64,000 nt of DNA from Orobanche coerulescens (GCA_033398695.1 CM065804.1:14307001-14371000), one strand, 5' to 3'. Shown: positions 1 through 11,623, counted from the stretch's first letter. The notes: generated from the sequence alone by a model not told the origin. Translations and numbers: made by a program.

Positions 1-106
1 GTTTAGACTTCATCCTTTGAATCTATCCTCTCATATGATCGTTACATTTGATCATAGCGCTATTAAGGTGACCATTCCATCGATCCCTAAATTGTACATC
101 TTGTTA

Positions 107-545
107 CCTCGTTAAAAACCTTTCCAAGTGATAAAAACCTGTGGGAAAAATGTTCCTTGGAAGGAAAAGAGTATAACGTACGTTGTGGATGTAAGACTCC
201 CCCTCAAGTCTACATCTCCCCCTGATTTGTACATCAATCAAGGATACTTTGAAAAACTTGTGCATGTGTCGTTTGCCTCATTAAAAACTTCGCCAAGTAA
301 CAAAACCCAATGGGAGAAAATGAACCTTGGTCAAAGAAAAGAGTACAACACATGTGATTAAGTTTCTTTATAAATCACCATTTCCTTGTGATCTTTACAT
401 CAATCTCGGAAGTTGGAAAACTCTACAGCTCCCCCTAATGCTTACATTCATATATCGTTGCCTCGTTAAAAACCTTGCCAAGTAATAAAACCCAGTGGGA
501 AAAATAAACCTTGGTCTAAGGAAAAGAGTGCAACCTATGTGAGTA
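107..545 (-). repeat. Three degenerate repeats in the copia 3' noncoding tail
   Basis: A block of about 80 bp occurs at roughly 107-185, 275-357 and 461-542. On the plus strand each has CCTCGTTAAAAAC, then CCAAGTRAYAAAACC, TGGGARAAA, CCTTGG and AAAGAGT in the same order. CTCCCCCT motifs (AGGGGGAG on the sense strand, polypurine-tract-like) sit beside the blocks near 199, 218 and 430. This looks like a multiplied 3' terminal module just before the 3' LTR. Confidence 0.7.
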
Positions 546-689
546 TGTTACGTTATATCTCACATATTTCCCGTTATGATCATTCCATCAATCAAGGGGA
601 TTTACAAGTTACATCATGTTCATAAATGTAAGTATGCTCATCAGTGGCAGTACTTAACCGCTAGTTCCTCACACGTGTAGAATGATAGT

Positions 690-1960
690 TCTTAATCATG
701 TACACTCACGAATTGATTCATGCAAAGCAATAATCTTGTCGTGATTCGAGAAGGTAGCCAAAAGGGGTTTGCATAGTCGATTTCCAAGACATAAGCAATT
801 CATACCAACACATACTTTGTGGTAGTTGCTTCGGCACCAAAGATTTACTTTAGCATTTGCCTTTTCGTAGCGGCTTCCTTTGCACGCTTGTAGGGAAAGA
901 ATAGTCCCAAGTCAATGGTTTCTTTTAAGTATCAGAAGATATTCTTGATACCATTCCATTGATGTTGCGTCGATGCTGAACTAAATCTAGTCAGAGAGTT
1001 AACTGAGGAGTGATATCAGGTCGTGTACATTGAGCTAAGTACAATAATGCGCTATTACACTCATGTAGGGAATTTCAGCTCCCAAAGCTCTTCGTCACTT
1101 TTCTTTAAACGAAATGGATCTTTCATTTGCATCCAAATGTTCGACCTATCATGGGATGCTAGTCGGGTTTACCTTGTCCATATTAAAGTACTTGAGAATC
1201 TTCTGGACATAGGTAGACCGGTGGAAAGAATTCCACAAACTCGATGTCTATGTCAATGCCTCGACAGAACCGAGTTTTCCCAAGATCTTTCATCTCAAAC
1301 TCAATTTTCAAGTATTCGTGGTTTCTCTTATTTCATCAAGACCGATTATGTTCATGTCATCGACATACATTGCGATGTGAATCCGGATCTTATTTGTGAA
1401 GACGCGGGGACACATTTCATCGTTCTTATATCCCTTCCCAATCAAGTAGTCACTTAGACGGTTATACCACATCCTTATGGATTGCTTCAAAACCGTAAAG
1501 TTGAGCGTTTCAATCAAATTGCATACGCACTCTGTGGTCTAGAGTCACTTGATTTGGGTAATGAAATGCCATAGGGCACTTCCGTATATATCTCCGTATC
1601 TAGATCCCCATAGAGATACGTAGTAACCACATCTATTGGCTGCATTTCCAGTCCCTCGGAAATTATTATGCTAATCAAATAGCGGATACGTATACGTGGG
1701 AGTACATTTCCTCGTAATCAATTCCAGGGCATTGTGAGAAGCATTACTTCGTGAACCTTGTACATTAGGACTCTATTATTCTCACTATGATTTACGACAA
1801 AGGTTCGATTATGTCCTTCAGGCTTTACACTTGGTTAGGTTAGCACTACCTACACCAAATACTTGTCTCTTTGTCGGAGAATCTAGTTCTACCTGGAATG
1901 TTTTTCTTATAGGCCAATCAGCTCTATGTTGATTTCATCCAACCGAGCGAGGTTTGACAT
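690..1960 (-). pseudogene. Copia reverse transcriptase and partial RNase H, degraded
   Basis: Minus-strand translation in several frames gives the copia RT order. A DVVTTYLYGDLDTEIY stretch lies near 1590-1640, LKQSIRMWYNRL near 1455-1490, and the catalytic YVDDMNIIG near 1343-1370. STQHQWNGIKNIF follows near 935-975, in the region leading to RNase H. Fragments like ALHESIREC near 690-720 suggest the RNase H end. RT would copy element RNA into DNA in cytoplasmic particles. At least six stops or frame changes break it, and the RNase H part is hardly recognisable. Both YVDD aspartates are present in the fragment. Family assignment is safe; activity is excluded. Confidence 0.8.
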
Positions 1961-2429
1961 CATCGTACTTTATGATTCATGACATGTCATCAAAGTGGGT
2001 GGTTGATCAGGCCACACCCTCATAATTTCATCGAGATTCTTGATTTTCTGAATCATATCTTTGGGGCGTCCCCCTCGTCATGATTCATGGACATAATAAA
2101 ATCAAGCATGATCTCATGAAACGAGTTCATTGATGGTTAACATGTGAAGTGCCATACTCTACCTCTTACTTGGGTGAGTATTTAGTCGAACCATGTGGCT
2201 TCCACCCCTTCCTTCGCAGGAAGCCACGGCCTCAACCACACTTCCACCAAGTGCGGTTGCATCACCCGCTTCATTGGTGATGTGCCCCTTGGAGGGGACT
2301 TCTACGATATCAGTAAATGCATCAGGCATCGAATCTGCTACATCCTGAAGATCGAGTGTTCTTTATGCTTCACGGTAACATTGTGAAATTCGGGGATCAT
2401 AATGAGACAAAGTGGGGACACACCACGAC

Positions 2430-3494
2430 AATTCCTGTCGTTCCCCGAGAAATTACATTTTCTCTCCTCCCCCTAACGACGGGAAGGTTGTCTCATTAAA
2501 GTGACAATCCGCAAATCGTGTGGTAAAAAGATCACTGTGAAGGTTCTAAATAGCGGATAAACGTCTGGAGATTCTTATCCAACGTGAATACTTAATCGTA
2601 TCTAAAGACCAATGCGCTGTGGGGCACAGAAGGCACATATAATGCGTAACCAATTATGCGCAATTGGCACTCAAGTCCGTCTGGGTCCAAAATATAAAAA
2701 TCAGGCTATCCAGTTACCAACTGGTACGCATAAACTAATTGGTTAGCAAAAGGTCTAAGAATGAACGATTTAAGTAAAGTTGCATGCAATATTGCATAAT
2801 TCCAGGCAAAATATGCAAATTGGTGCGCATAACCAATGGCATAATCACCATACATATTCTTTCGACGGTGGTTTATGTGAGATCGTTTGCATATGCACAT
2901 GGGACGAGATACTATTCATTGATCTCTATCATGCAATAAACATCAAGTACTTTTTGATGTGAACTCTCCAACATCATCGAGTCCTTTAGATGTGATAAGG
3001 GGGGTGAGTCCTTATAAATAATTTTGGAAGTTCTGCAGCAGTTTGAGTGGACAGAAGAGCGACATGTGACCAACATGTCGGAGAATCCATCAAAACCATC
3101 AATACATAAATGGTAGGTGGGTGGATCCACAAATATCTCCTTATATTCAGCGTAAGAATGGAATGTTTGCTTTTGTTTCTTTAGCATAGGAAGGTCTCGC
3201 TCCTACTTTGGCTAAAGAGCAGGCTTTGCAACACTAAGTGGTGGCATTTGATATGCATATGGTTCTTTGGATGACATAACACGATTAACGTCAACATTGT
3301 GCTTTATGTTGAGTTATTGCCATATTTTCGCTCGAAAAGTAATGATGTTCGTACAGGTTCTTTAGTATACATATCATCATACTTCGACCAGGATGACCTA
3401 GTCTATCGTGCCAAAGCCTATATGAGTCTATGTCCCAAAGTACATTGTTGGTGACAACATAGGATTTTAAAAACCTAATAATAGTGAGGTACAT
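2430..3494 (-). pseudogene. Copia GAG-pre-integrase and integrase, degraded
   Basis: The minus strand from about 3494 encodes LWHDRLGHPG, the GAG-pre-integrase motif, near 3390-3425. Diverged integrase-core stretches follow (PTYHLCIDGFDGFSDM near 3060-3130). Then a C-terminal region with a RIIGYALYVPSAPQRIGL-like segment near 2600-2660 matches the copia integrase tail. The HTQNG/LAE segment carrying the catalytic Glu is missing or unrecognisable, with only LVMRTNLHI-like remains downstream of it. Several stops interrupt the reading. Integrase would insert the cDNA into the nucleus; this copy cannot. Confidence 0.65.
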
Positions 3495-4059
3495 CCACTA
3501 GATCGACTCATCAGTTATTCTAAAATGCGTATACGTCCACATTCATTAGAATAAAAGAAACTCTATTCCATTCTCACAGTGGGTTTCAATCTGGAAACCA
3601 TTGCTACGTATATTGTTGAAGCTAAGTAAGGTTCGAAGGGCTCTAGGTGCATACAGAGTATCGGTAACTTGTAATTGAGTGCCATTTAGGCATCAAAAAT
3701 TGAGCATTACCTCGCCCTTTGATGAGTTGGGAGGACCCAATCATCGTAGTTACCGAGGTTTGGCAGGCGACTTATTCGATGAATAGAAGCCTTATTCTAA
3801 GAACATTCAAGTTCTACTCGATTCATTCCTTGGAAAAGATTGAAATTTCGAACCATAAGCATTCAAGCAATATTCAGTACTTCGAAATAAAGCTAAGAAT
3901 ATAACGTAAGCAATAATAATATCTTGTTCGTGAAACAACATTGCATCACGCCATTATTGAAAAGAAAACACCAACACAGTCGTCTTGAGGCAACTATACC
4001 AAATGTAAACGAGAAAGTAAACATAATACTAAGATTCAGTCTATAGACTGTGGCTCGTA

Positions 4060-5060
4060 TGACTCAATTCGACGATTGGTGACTGTGAAAATTGACATCG
4101 GGGGACTTGTCTAGATCATATTCCTCGATATTGTGAGTTCTCCTTTCTTTGGACTCTCTACATTTCTTGTAGTGAGATGCGACTTGCTTGTTTGCATGGC
4201 AGTTCTTGTACCATGTGCAGCATCTCCACAATGATAGAACAGTTCATTGCCAACTCGAGCCTTAGAGGCGATATGATGGGTATGTGCTATTTGGTTCCCT
4301 TAGATAGTAGAGCCGGGAGTACCAAGTCTTCGCATTACATTGGAAGAACCCCCACGTTCTTGACCACGAAGCCTATCATGTCCAGTCCCCTATTCATTGG
4401 GGTAGTTTCCATCCTTCACTTTGCCATAATTGGCCTTGGGAATTTTCTTTGTCCCAATCGGCCTGACATTACTGTTCACTAACACTTCGTTATGCCTCTC
4501 AGCTACTTGCGAGGTTGATTAGCTATCTTGAAGGTAGTGATGCGTTTATTATCATACTCCAGCATATACTGGTTCGTTAGTATATGAGCGGAAGTAGGGA
4601 AGGTGAAAAAAGCTTTATGGATCATGTCGTCTTCTGTGATGTCCTTCCCACAGAAATTTAGGCGTGCCTTGAGGCGGAGAATATCTTTGTTGAAGTCGTT
4701 GATCCGTTTATAATCAAGCAAGCGGATTTCATTCCACTGCACGATCAGTTCTGGGAGCAAAGTATACATGTTCCCAAATCGGCCCTTAAGGGCATCCCAC
4801 AGTTCTTTGAGGGATTTTCAACTGTAGATATTTCCATCTCAAGCTGGGTTGGATGTGTCACCTAAGCAATATAAGTACACTCGCTTTTATCTTATCAGAG
4901 GGTACTTAGTCTGTGGTGTTGAGGAGCGTACCACTGTATTCTTTAGTGATAAATGTGGTCTCGACGTAGGAGACCCATCTATGGTATTCAAGCTCTTTTG
5001 AGTCCAAAATATCAAATTCGGGACGAGTTGGATCAGCTATCTTAATACAAGAAAAGGGAA
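4060..5060 (-). pseudogene. Copia Gag with zinc-knuckle remnant
   Basis: The minus strand from about 5030 gives an LDSKELEYHRWVSYVETTF-like start. Then comes one open stretch (4769-4503) with WNEIRLLDYKRINDFN, CGKDITEDDMIHKAF and TNQYMLEYDNKRI, typical of the Gag polyprotein of plant copia elements (UBN2 type). Near 4240-4210 a FYHCGDAAHG segment is a damaged CCHC knuckle. Gag would form the virus-like particle. Stops occur in the first 250 bases and near 4380. Confidence 0.7.
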
Positions 5061-6385
5061 AATGATTTTTCACAGTTTACCATGAGTGCTTTTCATGATA
5101 AAATTTTCAATAATAGGAGCGTCATTATTTTTCAGAACCAAGATATGGTCAAAATTACTTTCGATGCTATTGAGGATTGCCAATGAAATTACTTTATCAT
5201 GGTTCGAGTGGATATAGGCAGTAAAAATAAATCCTCTAAAATCTACCAATGATGAGGCCTAATTTGCATGCCATATCTATATATGTATGCAAATATATGT
5301 ATACTTATAGATATAGACATATAATCCTAGAAATATATCTATACACATAATATGCAATCAACTAGGTTTCTTATGCCGCAATATATATTAATTCTCATGA
5401 ATTTAATTTAATTCAAGTTGCTTTAAGCGACTCACTTTGATTTTTAGTTAAAGTTATTAATGCAGCATGCTTTAATTGGTTTAATTAAACATAAATAAAT
5501 TTATGAAATATAAATATGCAATTAAAATAATTAAAGCATGTAAAATCGCGCACGTTGCAAATAGTAGGGTTATTCGGATTGTGTACCTTACAGGAAAGAC
5601 ACGAATATTTCCTAGGGCATACCGTCAATTTGTTTGGATGAAAATATATTCCTCGTTCCGTTCGCCGTGTGGAAAGTCTCCTTCAATTTTTCTTGGGTGA
5701 ACTTGCAATCCTTGCCCCTGTCGTTCGGTCCCTTTCTCTTTCTTGTGAGAGTCGATCTACATCTGGTTTCTAGTGTGTCAGGTCAGAGCAGCGTGAATCA
5801 ATCGTCGGTCGAATCGTCGGGGATAAGCAAATCAAAATATACTTGAAACTTGTCTTAGGAGACTCTTCTGCTTCGGGCCCTCGTCTTCATTGGGATCCAA
5901 GAATCCGCAAAATTTTGTGATCGTCTCTTTTTAGAACCACCAACTTGAGATTGAATGATGGTTAATTTGCAAAGTAATTAGAGATTAGCAAATATATCGA
6001 CTGGTTTGCCGCTTGGATGGTGGTGAATCAATCGAAGCAATTGAGACTGATAAAGAGAAAGCAGGGAAGGAGGAGGAAGAGAATGACAGATAAGGAGGAG
6101 GAGATAGGAACAGATGAAGCGATGATGATGGGGGAGGTGCAGCGGCAAAACGCAAACGCTTAAAAAATCTGGTTTCTTGTGGTGTTTGCAGAGATAAAAT
6201 AAGGCGATGCGAATGGGGGAAGATGATGACGACGCGGCGGTTCGGGAAGAAAGGTGACGGCGCGGCGGTTCGGGAAGAAAGGTGACGGCGCGGCACTGTT
6301 TCTAGGGTTTTTGGCCGCGGAATTTTTTTCGTTTTTTTTTTCTTTTTTTTTTCAGAAATTTCGGTCGGGATTTTTCTCAGTGGTT
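5061..6385 (-). other. Copia 5' leader, noncoding, with a 28-bp tandem repeat
   Basis: Between the PBS-like site and gag there is about 1.3 kb with no protein I recognise. A GC-rich 28-bp unit is repeated exactly at 6233-6260 and 6261-6288, with a partial third copy to 6295. The long ORF on the minus strand here (6551-5985) runs across LTR, PBS and leader and is composition-driven (poly-Lys, Ser/Pro-rich), so I do not call it a gene. Confidence 0.55.
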
Positions 6386-6387
6386 GG

Positions 6388-6409
6388 TTGAACACGTGCT
6401 GATAACGTG
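6388..6409 (-). other. Copia primer-binding-site-like sequence
   Basis: On the minus strand ACGTTATCAGCACG lies directly inside the LTR end. It is a diverged relative of the initiator-Met-tRNA PBS (TGGTATCAGAGC), sharing the TATCAG core. Its position next to the CA end of the LTR supports the call. Confidence 0.5.
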
Positions 6410-6410
6410 T

Positions 6411-6571
6411 TGAAGGGAAAATAACTTGCGACAAGAAAGAGGCAAAGTGTTGTATTATTCCATTATTGAGATCCTCAATAGGGTGAAGACATACAAACAG
6501 CCACCAAATCCTATCTAGAAAGTTCCATAAACTAATGTACTTATGACACAATGGGTATTATTCCTTTAACA
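6411..6571 (-). repeat. Short 5' LTR of the copia element
   Basis: On the minus strand this 161-bp stretch begins TGTTAAAGG and ends CCCTTCA, giving TG...CA ends, and abuts the PBS-like site. The partner 3' LTR lies outside the window, so the boundary rests on termini and PBS only. Confidence 0.5.
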
Positions 6572-7002
6572 GATGTGTTTTAAAATGTCTTTTTTCTTCC
6601 TTTTTAATCACACACTACGTAACATTTACCTAGTATTTTATCCGGGATCTGGAAAGCCGATTAGGGTTAGCAAAGGGAAATTGGAATACAGACGGTAATG
6701 GCAGTTTTCTTTCTTCTACTGTGGGAATAAAAAAAATCTCTACTCTCTTTATTAACTTCATTTATTTATATTTTCAGCTGGTTTATTTGCTCAATTGAGT
6801 CCATATTTGAAAGAGTAAATTCGTTAGTTTTTTTTTTTATTTGGTGGATTTTTATTTAGGGTTTTTAATTTATCTTGATATTTTATTTGCATTATCACTC
6901 ACAGAGAGAGAGAGAAGATGAAGAAGGAGAGGAAGAAGATGAAGAGACTCTCTGTTCGCTGGAATCAACTGAGAAACATCGAAAAAAATTTGAAGCTCTG
7001 GG

Positions 7003-7033
<31 letters not shown>

Positions 7034-7080
7034 ATTTTTATTTTTTTTTTCTTCTCAACTACTTTTTTTTACCCAATGTA
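6572..7080. other. AT-rich DNA, no recognised gene
   Basis: Nothing recognised. It contains a purine block of AG/GAA repeats near 6902-6945 and a pure T run at 7003-7028. ORFs here are low-complexity products of these tracts. Confidence 0.5.
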
Positions 7081-7177
7081 ATGGAAAAACCGTCAGTCGA
7101 AATCCACACGACAACTTTTCATGGGATTGTCCTGATGATATCGAGTCTCCTCGCCAAATACTGGAGGAAGAAGACAA
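7081..7177 (+). other. Exon-like open stretch, unidentified
   Basis: One frame reads an acidic, balanced peptide including WDCPDDIESPRQILEEED and stops being protein-like just before a good donor (AA|GTACGT) at 7178. I do not recognise the family. No further exon is obvious downstream, so it may be a captured or relic exon, or chance. Confidence 0.2.
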
Positions 7178-7380
7178 GTACGTATCCTGGGTTACCTCCT
7201 TTCTCCATCATATCATCATATCCCATTTGTTTGTTAAAATCTGTCTGAATGAATGGATAAACGTGCACAAATTATGGGTGTATATAATTTTATTTATAGT
7301 AATCAGTTTATGTTTGATTGTGTGGACTCCAATAAGTGATTAAAGAAAGAGAATTAGGTCTCGTAGAATTTAGACTATGC

Positions 7381-7566
7381 TTAGATAACCTTTTTTCGCT
7401 TGTGTTTGTGGGGACTGGGAATCCTTGTGATGTCATGTTTGACATTTGAATAACCTTGTACTATACCCAACCTCCCAAAGGCATCGGAAGTTGGCACTCC
7501 AGTCCCATGAGCCTGGACTGATATTACATACTCACGAGACTCTTCATTGAGGCGATTGAAGCTCAT
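7381..7566 (-). other. Short unidentified ORF (61 aa)
   Basis: An ATG-started ORF with ordinary amino-acid composition (SREYVISVQAHGTGVPTSD) and a basic C-terminus (PHKHKRKK). No family is recognised and there is no clear neighbour in the same frame. It could be a relic exon of a transposon or gene. Confidence 0.2.
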
Positions 7567-8425
7567 GGTTACCCCGTGGCACTAATTAATATGCCTAAGA
7601 TGAAAGGAACCCAGAGTTAAAAATTTAAAAGTTTAAAGCATTTGAGAACTTATGAGATACTTAGTCGTGTATCTGTAGGCACCTCAAAAATCATTAACGA
7701 GCGATGAGTAATCTAATTGTGATTTTTTGTTTGTTTGTCTCTGCTAATATTACCTAAAAATATCAATTATTATGGGTCTTATCCTCCAATTGGGTCATCG
7801 AATATCCCTTTGCTTAAAGTTATCTATCCTTCTTATTCTTCGTGACCTACAAAACAATCATTTCTTACATAAATTTGTTGCTGTGGACGAGCATGCCTCC
7901 TTTGTGGGCAAATGTCCTATAGGCTAAGTTGGCTTGTGACTGATGATCTTGTATATGTAAACAGTAAAAACAATTTGTAGCTCATGTCTTCCTCTTTACA
8001 TGATACCTTGCCCTTACTCTTGATTGAATGGTTGCTTTTGAAAGAAAATCATGCGAAAAAGCATATATTGAAAACTATGGTGATTTTAGTTATATGGATC
8101 TTATATTGTTATACGCCATGTAGTGGTAACTTGGACATACATTAGTAGGTAGAGCTGTTCATCGCATTATGCATGATACATGATGGCCATGGGGCTTAGA
8201 ATGTATCATAAGTGTTCCTCCATGCCCTTACATGTGCCCTATGAAGCACGGACGCGATACACAATATGCTATACGATATGATACGAGCATCATGTTCATT
8301 TTTTTTTCTGAAATGTAGGATACACAACATGGAGGATATGTTTTATGTAAATAAAATTATATATGCCAAATAAATATTATAGATGTGTATTAATATAAAA
8401 GTAAAAGAGATTGATAAGCATACAC
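7567..8425. other. Noncoding DNA, nothing recognised
   Basis: No protein-like frame was found. Near 8150-8300 there are short echoes of GATAC/GTATC-containing words, which may be decayed transposon subterminal repeats; the evidence is too weak to name them. Confidence 0.4.
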
Positions 8426-8687
8426 CAATGTTTTAGAAAACGAGAGACTCATACGAGCCGACTCGCGGGTTGAGGCGGGGCATAAGAGAAACGTCTTGAA
8501 TCGAACGAGTCAGCTGAAAAAATAGAAATTTACGAGTCTTGAGTATGAGGCACACGAGTCGACTTTCGGTTACGAGTCGACTCCTATGAGGCAGACGAGT
8601 TAGACATCTCTCACAAATTTTGAACACGATAGTTTTGTCCAAGTCCTCCATTGAGATGATTGAAGAACAATTTGATTTTTAGATATG

Positions 8688-8753
<66 letters not shown>

Positions 8754-9387
8754 GGGAGAAAGAAAGAGATGTAACTATATGTTGCAGAAGGGGCAGCCGT
8801 TGGAAAATCATTCACAATTTAGGGTTTTCAGTCGCTTTAATCGCAACTACTTAGTTTGATGGTTGTATTTAATTGGAATTTATTAGCTTCTGCCTTGATT
8901 GCCTAATATTATTTAATTAGGCTTTCTATTTGTTTTTCAAACCCATAAAAGTTAACAACTATACTAGAAGTAAACAACTTAACTACGAAATAGAAAAATA
9001 AATATAATATGAATGTGTAATATTATATTATGTTACGAACATTTAAATGAAATAAAAACCTAGATAAATAAAAAACTTTTTTTCTAAGTTACAAGGTACT
9101 GGACATCGTAAATTTCTTGTAACTTGTATTAATTAATATTATTAATTGTTATATCATATTAATTTGTTTTTTTTATGTAGGTGTTTGATGGATGAATTAT
9201 GGGATTATCATGGTGTTTTTATTCTAGTTTGTGTTGAACTATTACTATTATGGTTGAAAATGTTGGTTTATTATATTAATTTTTTTGTCAAAAAAGTTGT
9301 GGCTTACGCCTCGTTCCGCCTCGAGTCGTAGCCTCGCCTCATACAAGCAAAACGCCTCGAATATGAGTCGCAAATTTTAAAACATTG
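8426..9387. mobile_element. Non-autonomous hAT-like element 1 (962 bp)
   Basis: The left end CAATGTTTTA and the right end TAAAACATTG are inverted repeats. They are flanked by 8-bp near-duplications GCATACAC (8418-8425) and ACATACAT (9388-9395), with 6 of 8 matching. Both subterminal zones are rich in GAGTCG and CGAGGCG/CGCCTC words in opposite orientation (8440-8600 and 9305-9370). This structure fits hAT elements. No transposase lies inside; the interior is AT-rich and holds a (GA)n tract. Confidence 0.65.
8691..8744 (+). repeat. (GA)n microsatellite
   Basis: About 27 uninterrupted GA units inside the hAT-like element 8426-9387. The Ser-Leu repeat ORFs on the minus strand (8811-8611) are artefacts of this tract. 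Confidence 0.95.
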
Positions 9388-9858
9388 ACATACATAAAGT
9401 TGAATCATAATTAATGTCGCCACTTAAAATGTTCAACATAATAATAAAAGAAACAAAACCACTAAGTCGAACCAACATTAACTGACTCATCCATTACATC
9501 TTCAAAGACCACATATTCTAACTCCGACTCATTATGAGAGAGAGTTGCCATTTGAAGCTTACCGACATCTTCAAGATTGTCAAAAGAATCACCCGCAATA
9601 TACCAATAATTAGTATCTCTCGTTGTGTAGGTCGAGTCTTTAAAAATAATCGAAGATTAGTATGAACGAACACCAAGTCCTCACCTTGTTTTGGTGTCGA
9701 TCTATTTCTTCTCTCTGAATTTACAAAAAATGAGTAAGTGCTCCAATCTCTCTTCGAACAAGATGAGGATGAAAGTTTCACAAGAATCCTTGATGCAAAT
9801 CTTTTGAAGCATAGGTGCACTAGAGTCATAAAGAAGCCACCAATTTGGGGACCCATCA

Positions 9859-9948
9859 TATACCAAATCTAGTACGCTCCTCCAAATCAGGGAAATTCAT
9901 CTCATATACAAAGTCTAGTACGCTCCTCCACATCGGGAAATTCATCTC
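9859..9948 (-). repeat. Tandem duplication (about 44 bp) in the hAT relic
   Basis: The words CTAGTACGCTCCTCCA and GGGAAATTCATCTCA occur twice in the same order (about 9859-9904 and 9905-9948). This duplicates a piece of the transposase coding sequence. Confidence 0.75.
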
Positions 9949-10048
9949 AAGCACTTCATTCTTCCACTTGATATTTTTCATCCGCTTGGAGAGGAACTAG
10001 ATGGGGGACCCTTGAAGCCACTCTTTATTGTATATTTAGGAGTCGATG

Positions 10049-10645
10049 AACGTGCAAGCGTGAAGTGGGGTGTTATTCTTGTCCCGCCATGACAAGAGTA
10101 TCTCTCACCACTTCATAAAATGCAGAGAAGTCTATTGCCTTTACAAAGTGAAGCATAGTTGTTAAAGGCGCGACTCATGCGCAAGGCGCGTAGAAAAAGG
10201 CAAGTTGCCTTTTAAGCCCAAAGGTCGACGACCTTAGTCGTGCACGCTTGAAGCGCCTCGCGCCTTTTTCTCGCCTCGTGCGCCTCTCAAAGTAGCCTTT
10301 GCATTATGACTCTTTTTATTTTTTCTTTGTTTTTAGAATACTTTAAAAGTTAGTTTTCTTGTTCATTAACTTTAAATAAGTTAAATATTAAGTTTTTATA
10401 TTGAAACTTATAATTTTTTGTCATTATGTTTCTATAATTATAACAATTTAATTTAATTTATTTATTTGTTTTTATGCGCCTACCTCTTTCAAGGCGCAAG
10501 ACTGCCTTGCGCCTCACGCGATGGGAGCCTCGATCGCTTCTTGCGCCTTTTGCCTTTAACAACTATGCAGTGACGTGGGCTGTTTTCTTATCCCATCGTG
10601 ACACGAGTATCTCCCACCACTTCATAAAATGGAGAGGTCTATTTT
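10049..10645 (-). repeat. Tandem duplication (about 95 bp) in the hAT relic, split by a hAT element
   Basis: The segment with GTATCTC-CACCACTTCATAAAATG occurs at about 10049-10145 and again at 10568-10645, in the same orientation and with roughly 85% identity by eye. The 414-bp hAT-like element sits exactly at the junction of the two copies. Confidence 0.7.
10154..10567. mobile_element. Non-autonomous hAT-like element 2 (414 bp)
   Basis: Termini CATAGTTGTTAAAGGC and its exact inverse GCCTTTAACAACTATG form a 16-bp perfect TIR. The flanking 8-mers AAGTGAAG (10146-10153) and CAGTGACG (10568-10575) match at 6 of 8 positions. Subterminal zones are packed with GCGCCTC/GAGGCGC words, and the middle is AT-rich without coding. 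Size, TIR and TSD length fit a hAT MITE. Confidence 0.8.
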
Positions 10646-11588
10646 CCATAACTTTCATGTTTAAAAATGGCTTTCCTCACTTCTTCAATTGTTGCCGCCC
10701 ACATGCCATACACCAAGTGGAGGCAAGGCTTGTTGGTATCGCACAGACGGAGCATATCATATATTGTTGCCGCAAAAGATAGAACAAAATCGACTTTATC
10801 CCACCAATCATCACTCACTACTTTCTCTTTCACAAACCTTGCTTTCCTTGGCTGTCCTCTTCATAGAGAGCCCACTCATCGCCATTGTTTGGAGGCCCCT
10901 TTTGTCAACTTAATCCTTTTCAACATCACAATCATTAAAGCAAGTCTTGTTTCCGCCACCCATAACAATCTGAATGGAACAAACTCATTAAACGTTGACA
11001 GTCTTATCTGATGATTCATAATGATCTTTTAATTTGAATGACATCCCCCCAACTTTTTTTATCCAATTTAAAGCGGATTAAGTATCTTGATTGCTCGTTT
11101 TTTTTGGGTGCACATGTTCTTCAAAGCAAGGTTGAGTGAAATTTCGATTCAATTATTTTCTCTGCGGCCTTGAAATTGTTGACGTTGTCGGTGATGACTT
11201 GCACTAGCTTTTCACTTCCAGTCTCTTGCAAAACTCGATTCAACCAGTTAACAATAAAATTGGCTATCTTTTCTTTCCCCTAAACAATTTATCGCCTTAA
11301 TAAATATAGGTTGCCCATCCGTAATAGTAGTGAAGTTGATAAGGGGTCTTGAGATGCCAATGTGGTTGGTACTTGAAGCCCTTCATACTAGAGTTTGTAG
11401 TTCACATGGAGTTGATAATGTTTTTTTTTGTTATTTTTACGTGATAAACGCACTTGGTTTATTTTTTTCCCTGCTCCGTTATGTTTCTTTTAAGATTCTT
11501 TGCCTAACCATCATGGTTGTCACGGTGGCCTGTCAAGTCGCGGCGCCATCAGACCACCTGGACCACTAGGCGACATCCAGGCGATCAG

Positions 11589-11618
<30 letters not shown>

Positions 11619-11623
<5 letters not shown>

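Larger units (their letters stand above)
1..6571 (-). mobile_element. Decayed Ty1/copia LTR retrotransposon (3' end outside window)
   Basis: Reading the minus strand from right to left gives, in order, a short LTR (6571-6411), a PBS-like site, a long leader, Gag with a zinc-knuckle remnant, GAG-pre-integrase, integrase, reverse transcriptase and a degraded RNase H. This is the Ty1/copia order, with integrase before RT. The 3' noncoding tail (about 1-600) holds three degenerate copies of a repeat, and the 3' LTR must lie left of base 1. Stops and frameshifts occur in every domain, so the copy is dead. The sub-lineage was not resolved. Confidence 0.85.
9470..11345 (-). pseudogene. hAT-family transposase relic (DUF659 plus hAT dimerisation domain)
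   Basis: On the minus strand, GQPIFIKAINC near 11300 and VQVITDNVNNFKAAEKII near 11200-11150 match the DUF659 part of plant hAT-like transposases. WWDKVDFVLSFAATIYDMLR and CDTNKPCLHLVYGMW (10833-10690) follow. The C-terminal dimerisation domain appears near 9830-9640, with SSCSKRDWSTYSF, RRNRSTPKQ and LVFVHTNLRL. hAT transposases cut and paste DNA between 8-bp target duplications. Frame changes and stops are frequent, and the gene is split by a 414-bp non-autonomous hAT element and by internal tandem duplications. The N-terminal BED zinc finger was not found. Confidence 0.75.

Noticed and set aside
5985..6551. 188-aa minus-strand ORF
   Set aside because: It runs across LTR, PBS and leader of the copia element and is low complexity (Lys run, Ser/Pro runs). 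Not a gene.
6875..7343. ORFs starting in the AG-rich tract
   Set aside because: Mostly products of purine repeats and a T run (Phe run). Only the short stretch 7081-7177 looks protein-like.
8600..8815. Leu/Ser-rich ORFs that could pass for signal peptides
   Set aside because: Direct translation of the (GA)n microsatellite.
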